Below are positions 1 through 5,815 of a stretch of 21,684 nt of DNA, piece after piece (position 1 is the stretch's first letter; every line of letters starts with the position of its first letter). The position numbers were made by a program, and so were the translations under genes. Under the pieces are notes generated by a model that was not told the DNA's origin, did not search any database, and saw nothing but the letters and a program-made list of their open reading frames with translations. Source of the DNA: a virus. Location: positions 1 through 21,684 of IMG/VR virus record IMGVR_UViG_3300019776_000503; one strand, given 5' to 3'.

Positions 1-82
1 CAACTTGAACTTCAATAGTGTTGGAACATTTAGTTCTATCTTTTTCATATGTAAGTTTTGTTTTTTTTTGTTGTTTAGAGAA

Positions 83-108
83 CCCCTACCAGTAGTTTCT
101 GGTAGGGG
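83..108. repeat. Perfect 10-bp GC-rich inverted repeat (hairpin)
   Basis: CCCCTACCAG at 83-92 pairs perfectly with CTGGTAGGGG at 99-108 around a six-base TAGTTT loop. The hexamer GAGAAC occurs directly on both sides. This is the most stable-looking stem in the gene-free region and stands out in AT-rich DNA. No T-tract follows it on either strand; the long T-run lies on the 5' side. It therefore does not look like an ordinary intrinsic terminator. Confidence 0.75.
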
Positions 109-127
109 AGAACAAAACAACTATGAT

Positions 128-149
128 TATCAGGAGATCAACCCTGATA
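128..149. repeat. 7-bp inverted repeat
   Basis: TATCAGG at 128-134 pairs with CCTGATA at 143-149 around an eight-base loop. It lies 20 bp after the stronger hairpin at 83-108 and is followed by an alternating TA tract at about 154-168. Function unknown; it may be part of the same structured element. Confidence 0.45.
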
Positions 150-230
150 TAAGTATATATATATATTTTAAGATAAGTTTTGGAAATATGGATTTTTTAC
201 AGGCCGGCAAAGGTGTTCGTGTTGATTTAG

Positions 231-488
231 TAAGTTAAAGCAGCAGCGCGCAAATCAAGAAATCCAACCCAACCAACCCAACCAACCACCACCACCAACC
301 ACATTTGCTCTAATATGTTTTCCTATTTGTGTTTGGAGATTGGAAATGAGGTTTTTTGGTAAGTTGAAGCAGCAGCGCGTAAATCAAACAAAACCAACAC
401 AACCAACCCAACCACCACCACCACCAACCACATCTGCTCTAACATGTTTGCCTATTTGTGTTTGGAGACTGGAAATGAGGTTTTTTAG
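231..488 (+). repeat. Two tandem copies of a 129-bp direct repeat
   Basis: Copy A (231-359) and copy B (360-488) run head to tail with an exact 129-bp period. Shared landmarks are CAGCAGCGCG near the start, a long CCA/CCAAC-rich tract, then CCTATTTGTGTTTGGAGA and GGAAATGAGGTTTTTT at the end. The copies differ mainly in the C/A tract, where compensating small shifts are seen, and by a few substitutions elsewhere. A degenerate relative of the repeat end also appears just upstream (about 180-200, GGAAATATGGATTTTTT). One reading frame is open through both copies because 129 is a multiple of three, giving a proline/threonine-rich peptide, but it has no ATG until 340 and I do not regard it as a gene. 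Confidence 0.85.
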
Positions 489-493
489 TATCA

Positions 494-514
494 GGGAACC
501 CGCAAGGTGTTCCC
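494..514. repeat. Hairpin with GCAA tetraloop
   Basis: GGGAAC (494-499) pairs with GTTCCC (509-514). Inside it CC/GG pairs close a GCAA loop (502-505) with one bulged T. GNRA loops are typical of folded RNA, so this may act in a transcript leading into the gene at 668. It directly follows the second 129-bp repeat copy. No T-tract follows, so a terminator role is unlikely. Confidence 0.5.
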
Positions 515-570
515 AAACCAACATCAACAAACTCTTTGTTTTTGTATATAAAACAAAGAAAGAACAAAAG

Positions 571-600
571 GAATAACAAAGAATAACAAAGAAAAACAAA
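571..600 (+). repeat. 10-bp phased A-rich tandem repeat
   Basis: GAATAACAAA occurs twice in exact succession (571-580, 581-590), followed by GAAAAACAAA (591-600) and a looser match at 601-610. Short A-tracts repeated once per helical turn are known to bend DNA. Its position about 70 bp before the first gene suggests an upstream regulatory or origin-associated bend. The bend is inference from spacing. Confidence 0.55.
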
Positions 601-667
601 GAGGCATAAAAAATCCATCTTTACAAAAAGTCATTTTTTTAACCTAATATATACAAACAAAAAGATT

Positions 668-1531
668 ATGGATTACAGACAACTTTACCCTTCTGATGAA
701 TGGTTCAAAGCCTTCATACCAGAAAATATCAAACACCCTATCATCTCAGCGCACGAATATTATAAGTTGTGTCGTTGGAACTTATGTCCCAGATATAAAA
801 TAAACTTCAATAATGATTTGATAGAACACGGAGATTTAGTTTTTATGAACTTGGAGTGGATTGAAAACTATGTTGATTGGTTTCGGTTCAATCCTCCTAA
901 AAATAAGTTCAGGGCTGTTTTTCACAACTCGGATTTAACTTTCACGCGTCAGCACTGGATCTGGATGGAAGCCTATACAACAGAAATCTATACAATCAAC
1001 TCTCCTTTTTGGAATGAGAAAATAAATCCTATACCTATGGGTTTTAATGATACGAGTGCTGGTGTTGTTTCTGCTTTAGATTTTAACTCTTATGTTAAAA
1101 ATGGTTCTTGGGGTAAGAAACAAAATCTATGTATAAATAAGTTTTGGAAAAATCAGTTGAGACCCGGAAGGTATGATGCCTTTAATAAACTCAAAGAAAA
1201 AGATTTTATAGATACTTTCACAGAGGAGGAATGGCTCCCAGTTCCGGAATATTACGAACAACTGAAAACATATCAATATTGTATCTGCCCACAAGGACAA
1301 GGTTGGGATACACATAGATTTTGGGAGTGTTTGCTTTTTGATGTAGTCCCTATTATTAAAACATCTGATTTTACCCACTTTTTAACACATTTCCCGTGTT
1401 ATATTGTTGATGACTATGGAGACATAAGGCACGAGTTTTTGTTGTCTCATTTTGAGGATTTTTATGAAAATATACAAATATACAAAGAGGAAAATCCTAA
1501 CTGGCTTTTCTCAACAAACTATATAAAATAA
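668..1531 (+). CDS. Exostosin/GT47-like glycosyltransferase
   Basis: This 287-residue protein probably transfers a sugar from a nucleotide-sugar donor to a glycan or protein acceptor. The clearest signature is at residues 207-231, CPQGQG followed by DTHRFWE and a hydrophobic VVPII stretch. It matches the C-terminal donor-binding motif of exostosin-like (GT47-type) enzymes, CP.G.G.DTHR.WE.L..G.IPI. The IPMGF motif near residue 120 also fits that family. No signal peptide or membrane segment is visible, so it should act in the cytoplasm. The start ATG lies after an A/T-rich leader without a Shine-Dalgarno site. It is the first gene after the repeat region and sits one base before a second glycosyltransferase gene, so the two are almost certainly co-transcribed. 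Acceptor and sugar cannot be read from the sequence. Confidence 0.8.
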   Translation: MDYRQLYPSDEWFKAFIPENIKHPIISAHEYYKLCRWNLCPRYKINFNNDLIEHGDLVFMNLEWIENYVDWFRFNPPKNKFRAVFHNSDLTFTRQHWIWMEAYTTEIYTINSPFWNEKINPIPMGFNDTSAGVVSALDFNSYVKNGSWGKKQNLCINKFWKNQLRPGRYDAFNKLKEKDFIDTFTEEEWLPVPEYYEQLKTYQYCICPQGQGWDTHRFWECLLFDVVPIIKTSDFTHFLTHFPCYIVDDYGDIRHEFLLSHFEDFYENIQIYKEENPNWLFSTNYIK

Positions 1532-1532
1532 T

Positions 1533-2249
1533 ATGTATGAAAAAAGATTTCACTATATATCCTTCGCTGGTTGTGGAGGTTTTAAGAACTCATTACAAAG
1601 GGGGTTGAAAGCCGCAACTGATTTTGGTTTTTACTCAAAAGGATATGATGATATGGATATAGACCATATCTTTAAGCAGTTTCACCCACACATATTTAAT
1701 GGAAAAAGAGGTTGTGGATATTGGAGTTGGAAACCTTATATCATAAGGGAAAGATTAAATGAAATAAAATATGGTGAGTATCTTATATATATGGACGCTG
1801 GTGTGGAAATGGTAAAGGATCCCAAACCCCTATTAGGACAAATAAAGTCAAAAGGTATGTTGTGTTTTGATATGAAATGGACTATCGGTCAATATACAAA
1901 AGGGGATGTTTTTTATCATATGAACCCAAACCATTCATACGATTACAAAGATGAAAGAATGGTTGTGGGTGGTGTTATTTTTATGAAAAAAACAGAGTAT
2001 CTTATGAGGTTCATAGATAAATGGCTTTATTGGTGTTTTTACAAAGATATAATAACAGATGAACCTTCTAAACATCCTAACTTACCAGAGTTTTCAAGTC
2101 ATCGCCACGACCAGTCAATCTTATCTATTTTGGTATATCAAAATGAAATCCCACACATTTCAGATCTATCACAATATAGATACTTAAATAGACATTACTG
2201 GGAAACTGATGATGAAGTATATTATTTCCTTCACGGGAACCGAACATAA
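1533..2249 (+). CDS. Glycosyltransferase, nucleotide-diphospho-sugar transferase type
   Basis: A 238-residue cytoplasmic protein resembling GT-A-fold transferases found in capsule and phage glycan clusters. Diagnostic pieces are GCGYWSWKPY at residues 60-69, the strand-end motif YMDAG at 86-90 in the place of the usual DxD metal motif, VVGGVIFM around 147-154, and RHDQSILSIL near residue 190, which fits the acceptor/catalytic side of this family. The start is one base after the previous stop, indicating an operon with the exostosin-like gene. Having a DAG triplet rather than DxD is common in this group and does not itself imply inactivity. Exact donor and linkage are unknown. Assignment to the general class is fairly sure; the family name is not. 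Confidence 0.75.
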   Translation: MYEKRFHYISFAGCGGFKNSLQRGLKAATDFGFYSKGYDDMDIDHIFKQFHPHIFNGKRGCGYWSWKPYIIRERLNEIKYGEYLIYMDAGVEMVKDPKPLLGQIKSKGMLCFDMKWTIGQYTKGDVFYHMNPNHSYDYKDERMVVGGVIFMKKTEYLMRFIDKWLYWCFYKDIITDEPSKHPNLPEFSSHRHDQSILSILVYQNEIPHISDLSQYRYLNRHYWETDDEVYYFLHGNRT

Positions 2250-2264
2250 AAAAAAAATATAAAT

Positions 2265-2714
2265 ATGACTGAACTTGAAAAATGTATTGAACTAAAAAAC
2301 AGAGGATATATATACGATTGGATTTTTGGTGTTGTTAGAAACAAAGAAGGTAAAGAGGTTGGGTGTTTTAGAGCAGGTTATAAAGGTATAAGTTTTAGTT
2401 ATAACAAAAAAGGACAAATCCTCAAAGCACATCGTTTCGGTTGGTATATGTTCTATGGAAAACTTCCTCAAAATGAAATAGATCATATCAACGGAGATAG
2501 AAAAGACAACAGGATTACAAACTTACGAGATGTTACACACCAACAAAACAACTTTAATAAAAAAGCAAAAGGTTATTATTTTCATAAACACGCTAAAAAG
2601 TTCTCCGCCGATATAAGGAAAGATGGTAAAAATATACATTTAGGATATTTTGATACAGAACAACAAGCACACGCAGCCTATTTAGAGGCAAAAAAAATAT
2701 ATCACAAAATATGA
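2265..2714 (+). CDS. HNH homing endonuclease with C-terminal AP2 domain
   Basis: This 149-residue protein is a free-standing homing endonuclease. The HNH core lies at about residues 55-95, with EIDHINGDRKDNR at 71-83 supplying the His and Asn of the motif and TNLRDVT following. Residues about 100-147 form an AP2-type DNA-binding domain (KGYYFHKHAKKFSADI, then LGYFDTEQQAHAAY). The HNH-plus-AP2 arrangement is common in phages. Its role is to cut a related site lacking the gene and so spread itself by repair. The leader before the ATG is a poly-A stretch ending TATAAATATG. Its stop overlaps the start of the methyltransferase at 2711 as ATGA, so the two are translationally linked. It interrupts an otherwise continuous glycan-modification cassette, as expected of an inserted element. 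Confidence 0.88.
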   Translation: MTELEKCIELKNRGYIYDWIFGVVRNKEGKEVGCFRAGYKGISFSYNKKGQILKAHRFGWYMFYGKLPQNEIDHINGDRKDNRITNLRDVTHQQNNFNKKAKGYYFHKHAKKFSADIRKDGKNIHLGYFDTEQQAHAAYLEAKKIYHKI

Positions 2715-3352
2715 ATATGTCATTTAATGAAAAACAAAACATCCCCCATTTTTTCCAAGAAATAGAAGGTTGGTTTACATACGCCGACCTATATTACTCT
2801 ATGGTTAAAAGAGCCGAGGAAGGAGCACACTTTGTAGAAGTTGGCGCTTGGCTCGGAAAAAGCGCGGCCTACCTCGCAACCGAAATCCACAACAGCGGTA
2901 AAAACATCAAGTTTGATGTAGTGGATCATTTTTGGGGATCCGATGAGCACACGGATCCAAACTCACGAGAATATCAACCAGAACTTTCACAAGATCCAGA
3001 TTGGTTGTATAATGAGTTCTTGAAAAACACATCACGAGTAAATCACATCATAAACACAATAAGGCAACCATCATTGGTTGCGGCAGAACTTTATGAGGAT
3101 GAAAGTTTAGATTTTGTTTTTATAGATGCGGCACACGACTATCAATCTGTTTTAGATGATATAGTCGCGTGGTTTCCAAAAGTAAAAACAGGTGCCTTCA
3201 TTTGTGGGCACGATATAACATACCACGAAGTTTCAAGAGCCGTAAATGATTTTACAGATGAAGCCGGAGAACAGGCTTATTCAGATAATAGAATGGATAT
3301 ATGGTTTATACAGAAGGGTAAAATCATAGAAAATATAATAGAAATAAAATGA
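2711..3352 (+). CDS. Class I SAM-dependent methyltransferase (Methyltransf_24-like)
   Basis: A 213-residue Rossmann-fold methyltransferase. Motif I is FVEVGAWLGKS at residues 41-51, which binds S-adenosylmethionine. An acidic strand end (FDVVDHFWG) follows near residue 76. The FVFIDAAHDY motif around 135-144 is characteristic of the Methyltransf_24/cephalosporin-hydroxylase-like group, in which the Asp and His residues help bind a metal. A second ATG at 2717 is also possible as start. It overlaps the HNH gene upstream by ATGA and the TylF-like gene downstream by ATGA (3349-3352). Its neighbours point to modification of a sugar or other small acceptor rather than DNA; that is inference. No NPPY-type DNA adenine methylase motif is present. 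Confidence 0.8.
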   Translation: MNMSFNEKQNIPHFFQEIEGWFTYADLYYSMVKRAEEGAHFVEVGAWLGKSAAYLATEIHNSGKNIKFDVVDHFWGSDEHTDPNSREYQPELSQDPDWLYNEFLKNTSRVNHIINTIRQPSLVAAELYEDESLDFVFIDAAHDYQSVLDDIVAWFPKVKTGAFICGHDITYHEVSRAVNDFTDEAGEQAYSDNRMDIWFIQKGKIIENIIEIK

Positions 3353-4002
3353 AAAACTTACCATACGCAATCGCCTATGCGAACCCTGAAACCGTTGATT
3401 TTTCCTATGAGGCGGTTTTTTTAACAAAAGATATAGAAGGAGATATAGTTGAATGTGGAGTGGCAATGGGCGCACAGATAATCGCCTTCAAGCAGGCCTT
3501 ACAAGTTTTAGGATCAGATAAAAAGATTTGGGGATTTGATAGTTTCCAAGGAATACCACTCGGTAATGAGTTTGATATAGAACAACCCGGTATTGGAACA
3601 CCCTTACATAATCAAAAAGCCGACTTACAATATAGGTTAGTTTCATCAGGCGTGACTTCACACTCAAAGGAACAAGTCATAGGTTTTTTCAATCAATATA
3701 ACACCTCGTTAGAAAGGGTTGAACTTATAGAAGGTTGGTTCCAGTTCTCATTACCCGTTTATGAAAAAGATATAGAAAAGATTTCTATATTGAGATTAGA
3801 TGGAGATTTGTATGAAAGCACCTTATGTTCGCTTCATAATCTTTATCCCAAGGTTGCCGAAGGAGGATATGTAATAGTTGATGATTGGGGTTTAGAAGGA
3901 TGTAGAAAAGCAATCACAGATTATTTTGAGAGATGGGAAGGTGAGTTCAATAAAAAAATGATCCCTGTTGGACGAGACACCGTCCATTATTTTATTAAAT
4001 GA
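3349..4002 (+). CDS. TylF/MycF-type sugar O-methyltransferase
   Basis: A 217-residue SAM-dependent O-methyltransferase of the TylF (macrocin O-methyltransferase) family. Visible landmarks are GDIVECGVAMG at 31-41 (SAM binding), WGFDSFQGIP at about 61-70, LDGDLYEST with Asp151 and Asp153, and VIVDDWGLEGCRKA with Asp178 and Asp179. The 27-residue spacing from Asp151 to the Asp178-Asp179 pair matches the magnesium-binding triad I recall for MycF (Asp191, Asp218, Asp219), so the active site appears intact. Family members methylate hydroxyls of sugars on macrolides and glycans. Together with two glycosyltransferases upstream this suggests a methylated sugar product. It starts within the previous stop (ATGA) and its own stop overlaps the next start in the same way. 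Confidence 0.82.
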   Translation: MKNLPYAIAYANPETVDFSYEAVFLTKDIEGDIVECGVAMGAQIIAFKQALQVLGSDKKIWGFDSFQGIPLGNEFDIEQPGIGTPLHNQKADLQYRLVSSGVTSHSKEQVIGFFNQYNTSLERVELIEGWFQFSLPVYEKDIEKISILRLDGDLYESTLCSLHNLYPKVAEGGYVIVDDWGLEGCRKAITDYFERWEGEFNKKMIPVGRDTVHYFIK

Positions 4003-4499
4003 CCGATAGTATAAGTGTTTGGATTGATGAAAACTATGGAAATCTTTTGGAGATTACACAGAAACTTTCTGGTAAATCTGATCCAGATGTCTTACACTAT
4101 GCGCTTGAAAGTTTTTTAACAAAGAAAAACTGCTCTGATATAGTTGAAAGTGGTGGAGCAAAGTTCTATATCATTACTATTTTAGTAAGGGCTTTGAGAA
4201 GTGGAACAAATCCATATTACAAGGGAGAACATTTATATACTTCACTTGATTTTGATGTTGAGGAGGAGAAATATGTAGAACCCTTTGCTGGTTTAACTGA
4301 TAGTGTTGTGTATAAATATATTGAGGATTTATTTTGGTATGATAAAGAAGTTTTCTTACTTTATATGTCTGGTAAATATACATATAAATCTTTGAGTGAG
4401 GAAACAGGAATATCAAGAACTTCCTTGAACTATACGGTGAATAGAGTTAAAGATTACCTTAAAAAAAAGATACAAGATGAAATCAATAGTAGAAACTAA
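3999..4499 (+). CDS. Putative phage sigma-70-like / HTH transcription factor
   Basis: This 166-residue protein has the outline of a minimal sigma-70-like factor. Residues about 25-75 resemble a degenerate region 2 helix bundle (DPDVLHYALESFL, then FYIITILVRALRS). Residues about 125-160 form a convincing helix-turn-helix of the region 4 type (YKSLSEETGISRTSLNYTV, then a basic tail). Such small divergent sigma-like proteins are frequent just upstream of terminase genes in Bacteroidota phages. It could direct the host polymerase to late genes; the repeated TATATTTA box before structural genes is an obvious candidate target. It overlaps the TylF-like gene by ATGA and the next small gene by 23 bp. 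An alternative is an HTH protein acting in packaging or regulation. Function is inferred from weak similarity by eye. Confidence 0.55.
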   Translation: MTDSISVWIDENYGNLLEITQKLSGKSDPDVLHYALESFLTKKNCSDIVESGGAKFYIITILVRALRSGTNPYYKGEHLYTSLDFDVEEEKYVEPFAGLTDSVVYKYIEDLFWYDKEVFLLYMSGKYTYKSLSEETGISRTSLNYTVNRVKDYLKKKIQDEINSRN

Positions 4500-4680
4500 A
4501 AATCTTTTAAGGAAATATACACTTCCTTATAGAAGTTTGACCCCTGATGAGATTGCTTATTTATATATCTTATATAATGAACTTACAGGGAAGGGGGAAC
4601 AAGATATAAACTGCGGGGAATGTCGTGAGGATGTTTTCCGTTTTGTGTATGAAAAATATAAACATTTATTAGATGAGTAA
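4477..4680 (+). CDS. Small protein of unknown function (CxxC)
   Basis: A 67-residue acidic-basic helical protein. It begins inside the 3' end of the sigma-like gene (23-bp overlap) and ends overlapping the DNA methylase start. The centre reads LYILYNELTGKG followed by CGECREDVF, giving a single Cys-x2-Cys pair and predicted helices either side. I recall small proteins of this LTGKG...C.xC..D layout beside terminases in Bacteroidota phages, but know no function. A single CxxC is not enough for a zinc site unless it dimerises. It is compact, in-frame, and tightly nested between two genes, which supports it being real. Confidence 0.6.
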   Translation: MKSIVETKNLLRKYTLPYRSLTPDEIAYLYILYNELTGKGEQDINCGECREDVFRFVYEKYKHLLDE

Positions 4681-5173
4681 CAAGATTGTTGGAAGTTTAG
4701 AAAAGCACTACACCCCATTATACCTGATTGAAAGAATGTGGGAGAAAGTCCAGATGATAGAGGAACCTATAACAGAGTTCCTTGAAAACTCCGCGGGTGA
4801 AGGCGGAATGATTGATTTTATCAAATCAAAAACAGATATACCTGTTCTGGCTTATGATATATTCAACAGCACAAAAAGACCAGATATAATAGAGGCTGAT
4901 TACCTGAAAACAAAAATAGAATATAAAAAGGGGAGAGTTGTGTTTATGAATCCGCCTTGGAGTAAGGGAACAAAGTTCTTAAAGAAATCTTATGTTGAAG
5001 CGGATTATTGGGTTTGTCTTTTTTCAGCAAATACATTACTGAATATAGATTATGAAAAGTTTTATCTGATAGAAGGTGAGATACATAGAAGGATTGAGTT
5101 TAATGGTTGTAAAGGAAAACTGGATGCGTTCTTGTGTCTGTTGAGGAAAAAAAAGGAAGGTGATACTTATTAA
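4673..5173 (+). CDS. Short N6-adenine DNA methyltransferase
   Basis: A 166-residue protein with the two hallmarks of a gamma-type or Dam-like N6-adenine methylase. A degenerate SAM-binding motif I, ENSAGEGGMIDFI, lies at about residues 38-50, and the catalytic tetrapeptide NPPW at 93-96 is preceded by a hydrophobic strand (VVFM). An acidic residue after a strand (AYDIFNS) fits motif II. It would methylate adenines in phage DNA, probably as protection from host restriction; no restriction enzyme gene is adjacent, so it is an orphan methylase. It is shorter than most such enzymes and has no obvious target-recognition domain. The start overlaps the previous stop (ATGAGTAA), and the next gene follows two bases after its stop. 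Confidence 0.75.
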   Translation: MSNKIVGSLEKHYTPLYLIERMWEKVQMIEEPITEFLENSAGEGGMIDFIKSKTDIPVLAYDIFNSTKRPDIIEADYLKTKIEYKKGRVVFMNPPWSKGTKFLKKSYVEADYWVCLFSANTLLNIDYEKFYLIEGEIHRRIEFNGCKGKLDAFLCLLRKKKEGDTY

Positions 5174-5175
5174 AG

Positions 5176-5499
5176 ATGGGTATTGAAAACAGAAGGCGGG
5201 TAGGTAGTGATTGTTTCATAATAAAAAAACTAACACAAAGTAATAAGGATTTAGATTATTTTACAAATCAGTTTGAGCCTGATGATTTTTATATTATGAA
5301 AGGGACAGGTAGGTTTAAGGAAGTTTCAACAAAAGATTTTCTGATTTTTAGGTATGGTAGATATACATTTTTTAAGAAAGAAATATATGATAAAAACTGG
5401 TTAGATCTATGGATTGATTGGACTAATAATAAAATAAATCTTTTGTTTTTAGATAAACCATTTCCTCCATTCAATCCAGAAAAAATAAAAATATACTAA
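5176..5499 (+). CDS. Hypothetical protein
   Basis: I do not recognise this 107-residue protein. It is rich in aromatic and charged residues (KDLDYF, KDFLIFRYGRYTFFKK, WLDLWIDWTNN), has no transmembrane segment or signal peptide, and looks like a small soluble alpha/beta protein. It begins two bases after the DNA methylase stop and ends 19 bp before the small terminase candidate, so it is part of the same early or packaging-proximal run. Spacing and codon use like its neighbours support it being a real gene. Confidence 0.6.
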   Translation: MGIENRRRVGSDCFIIKKLTQSNKDLDYFTNQFEPDDFYIMKGTGRFKEVSTKDFLIFRYGRYTFFKKEIYDKNWLDLWIDWTNNKINLLFLDKPFPPFNPEKIKIY

Positions 5500-5505
5500 A
5501 ACTTT

Positions 5506-5520
5506 TATATTTATAAATAT
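5506..5520 (+). promoter_or_regulatory. TATATTTATNRRTAT motif before the terminase genes
   Basis: TATATTTAT-AAA-TAT, with the ATG of the small terminase candidate at 5519 overlapping its end. TATATTTA resembles the Bacteroidota -7 box (TAnnTTTG) with a final A. If it works as such, transcription would start at or next to the A of ATG, giving a leaderless mRNA. The same 12 fixed positions recur before 10754, 17350 and 19060. No obvious -33 TTG element is seen. Confidence 0.45.
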
Positions 5521-5815
5521 GGAAAAAGAATATAACTTTAAGCCCGGCAAATCAGGAAATCCAAGTGGCAGGCCAAAAGGTTCCAAAACACAAAACACAT
5601 TACAGGTTCAACAGGCTTATATTGATTTGTTGAATAACAATATACACAACTTACAGATATGGTTGGATAAGGTTGCTCTACACAACCCATATAAAGCACT
5701 TGATGTAATGATAAAACTTTCCGCTTATGTCTTACCCAAAAAATCAGAAGTGGAGTTAGATGTGGCAGAACCTATTACAATCATATTTCCTAATAATGGA
5801 GTTCAAGATACTTGA
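5519..5815 (+). CDS. Putative terminase small subunit (DUF5681-like)
   Basis: A 98-residue protein that starts with FKPGKSGNPSGRPKGSK at residues 7-23, the signature of DUF5681 proteins. These are commonly encoded directly before the large terminase in phages and prophages. The rest is a short helical domain (LQVQQAYIDLLNN, IHNLQIWLDKVAL, ALDVMIKLSAYVLP). The expected role is recognition of phage DNA and presentation to the large terminase. It overlaps the large terminase by 20 bp and is preceded by the TATATTTAT promoter-like motif, so it may begin the late transcript. The small-subunit role rests on position plus the motif, not on proven homology. Confidence 0.6.
   Translation: MEKEYNFKPGKSGNPSGRPKGSKTQNTLQVQQAYIDLLNNNIHNLQIWLDKVALHNPYKALDVMIKLSAYVLPKKSEVELDVAEPITIIFPNNGVQDT

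Larger units (their letters stand above)
1..667. other. Gene-free, repeat- and hairpin-rich intergenic region
   Basis: I see no convincing gene in this stretch. Frame 1 closes at a TAG at 16-18, so a few codons of an upstream gene may end there. Frame 2 is open from the left edge to a TAA at 236-238, but it runs through a long T-rich tract and a perfect hairpin, so I do not call it. The region contains hairpins at 83-108, 128-149 and 494-514, a 129-bp tandem duplication at 231-488, and a 10-bp phased A-rich repeat at 571-600. Dense secondary structure, direct repeats and phased A-tracts are what one expects of a cis-acting control region such as a replication origin or a long structured leader. 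Which of these it is cannot be told from sequence alone. Confidence 0.6.

Noticed and set aside
5-238. Frame open from the left edge, ending at a TAA at 236-238, possible 3' end of a gene
   Set aside because: It begins with TTG or outside the window, crosses a T-rich tract and a perfect hairpin, and has Cys/Phe runs typical of translated noncoding DNA. Only the last 16 codons (from ATG at 189) look mildly protein-like.
340-576. 78-codon open frame over the 129-bp repeat
   Set aside because: The frame is open because the repeat unit is a multiple of three and lacks stops. The product is low-complexity Pro/Thr-rich and is not preceded by a plausible start region.
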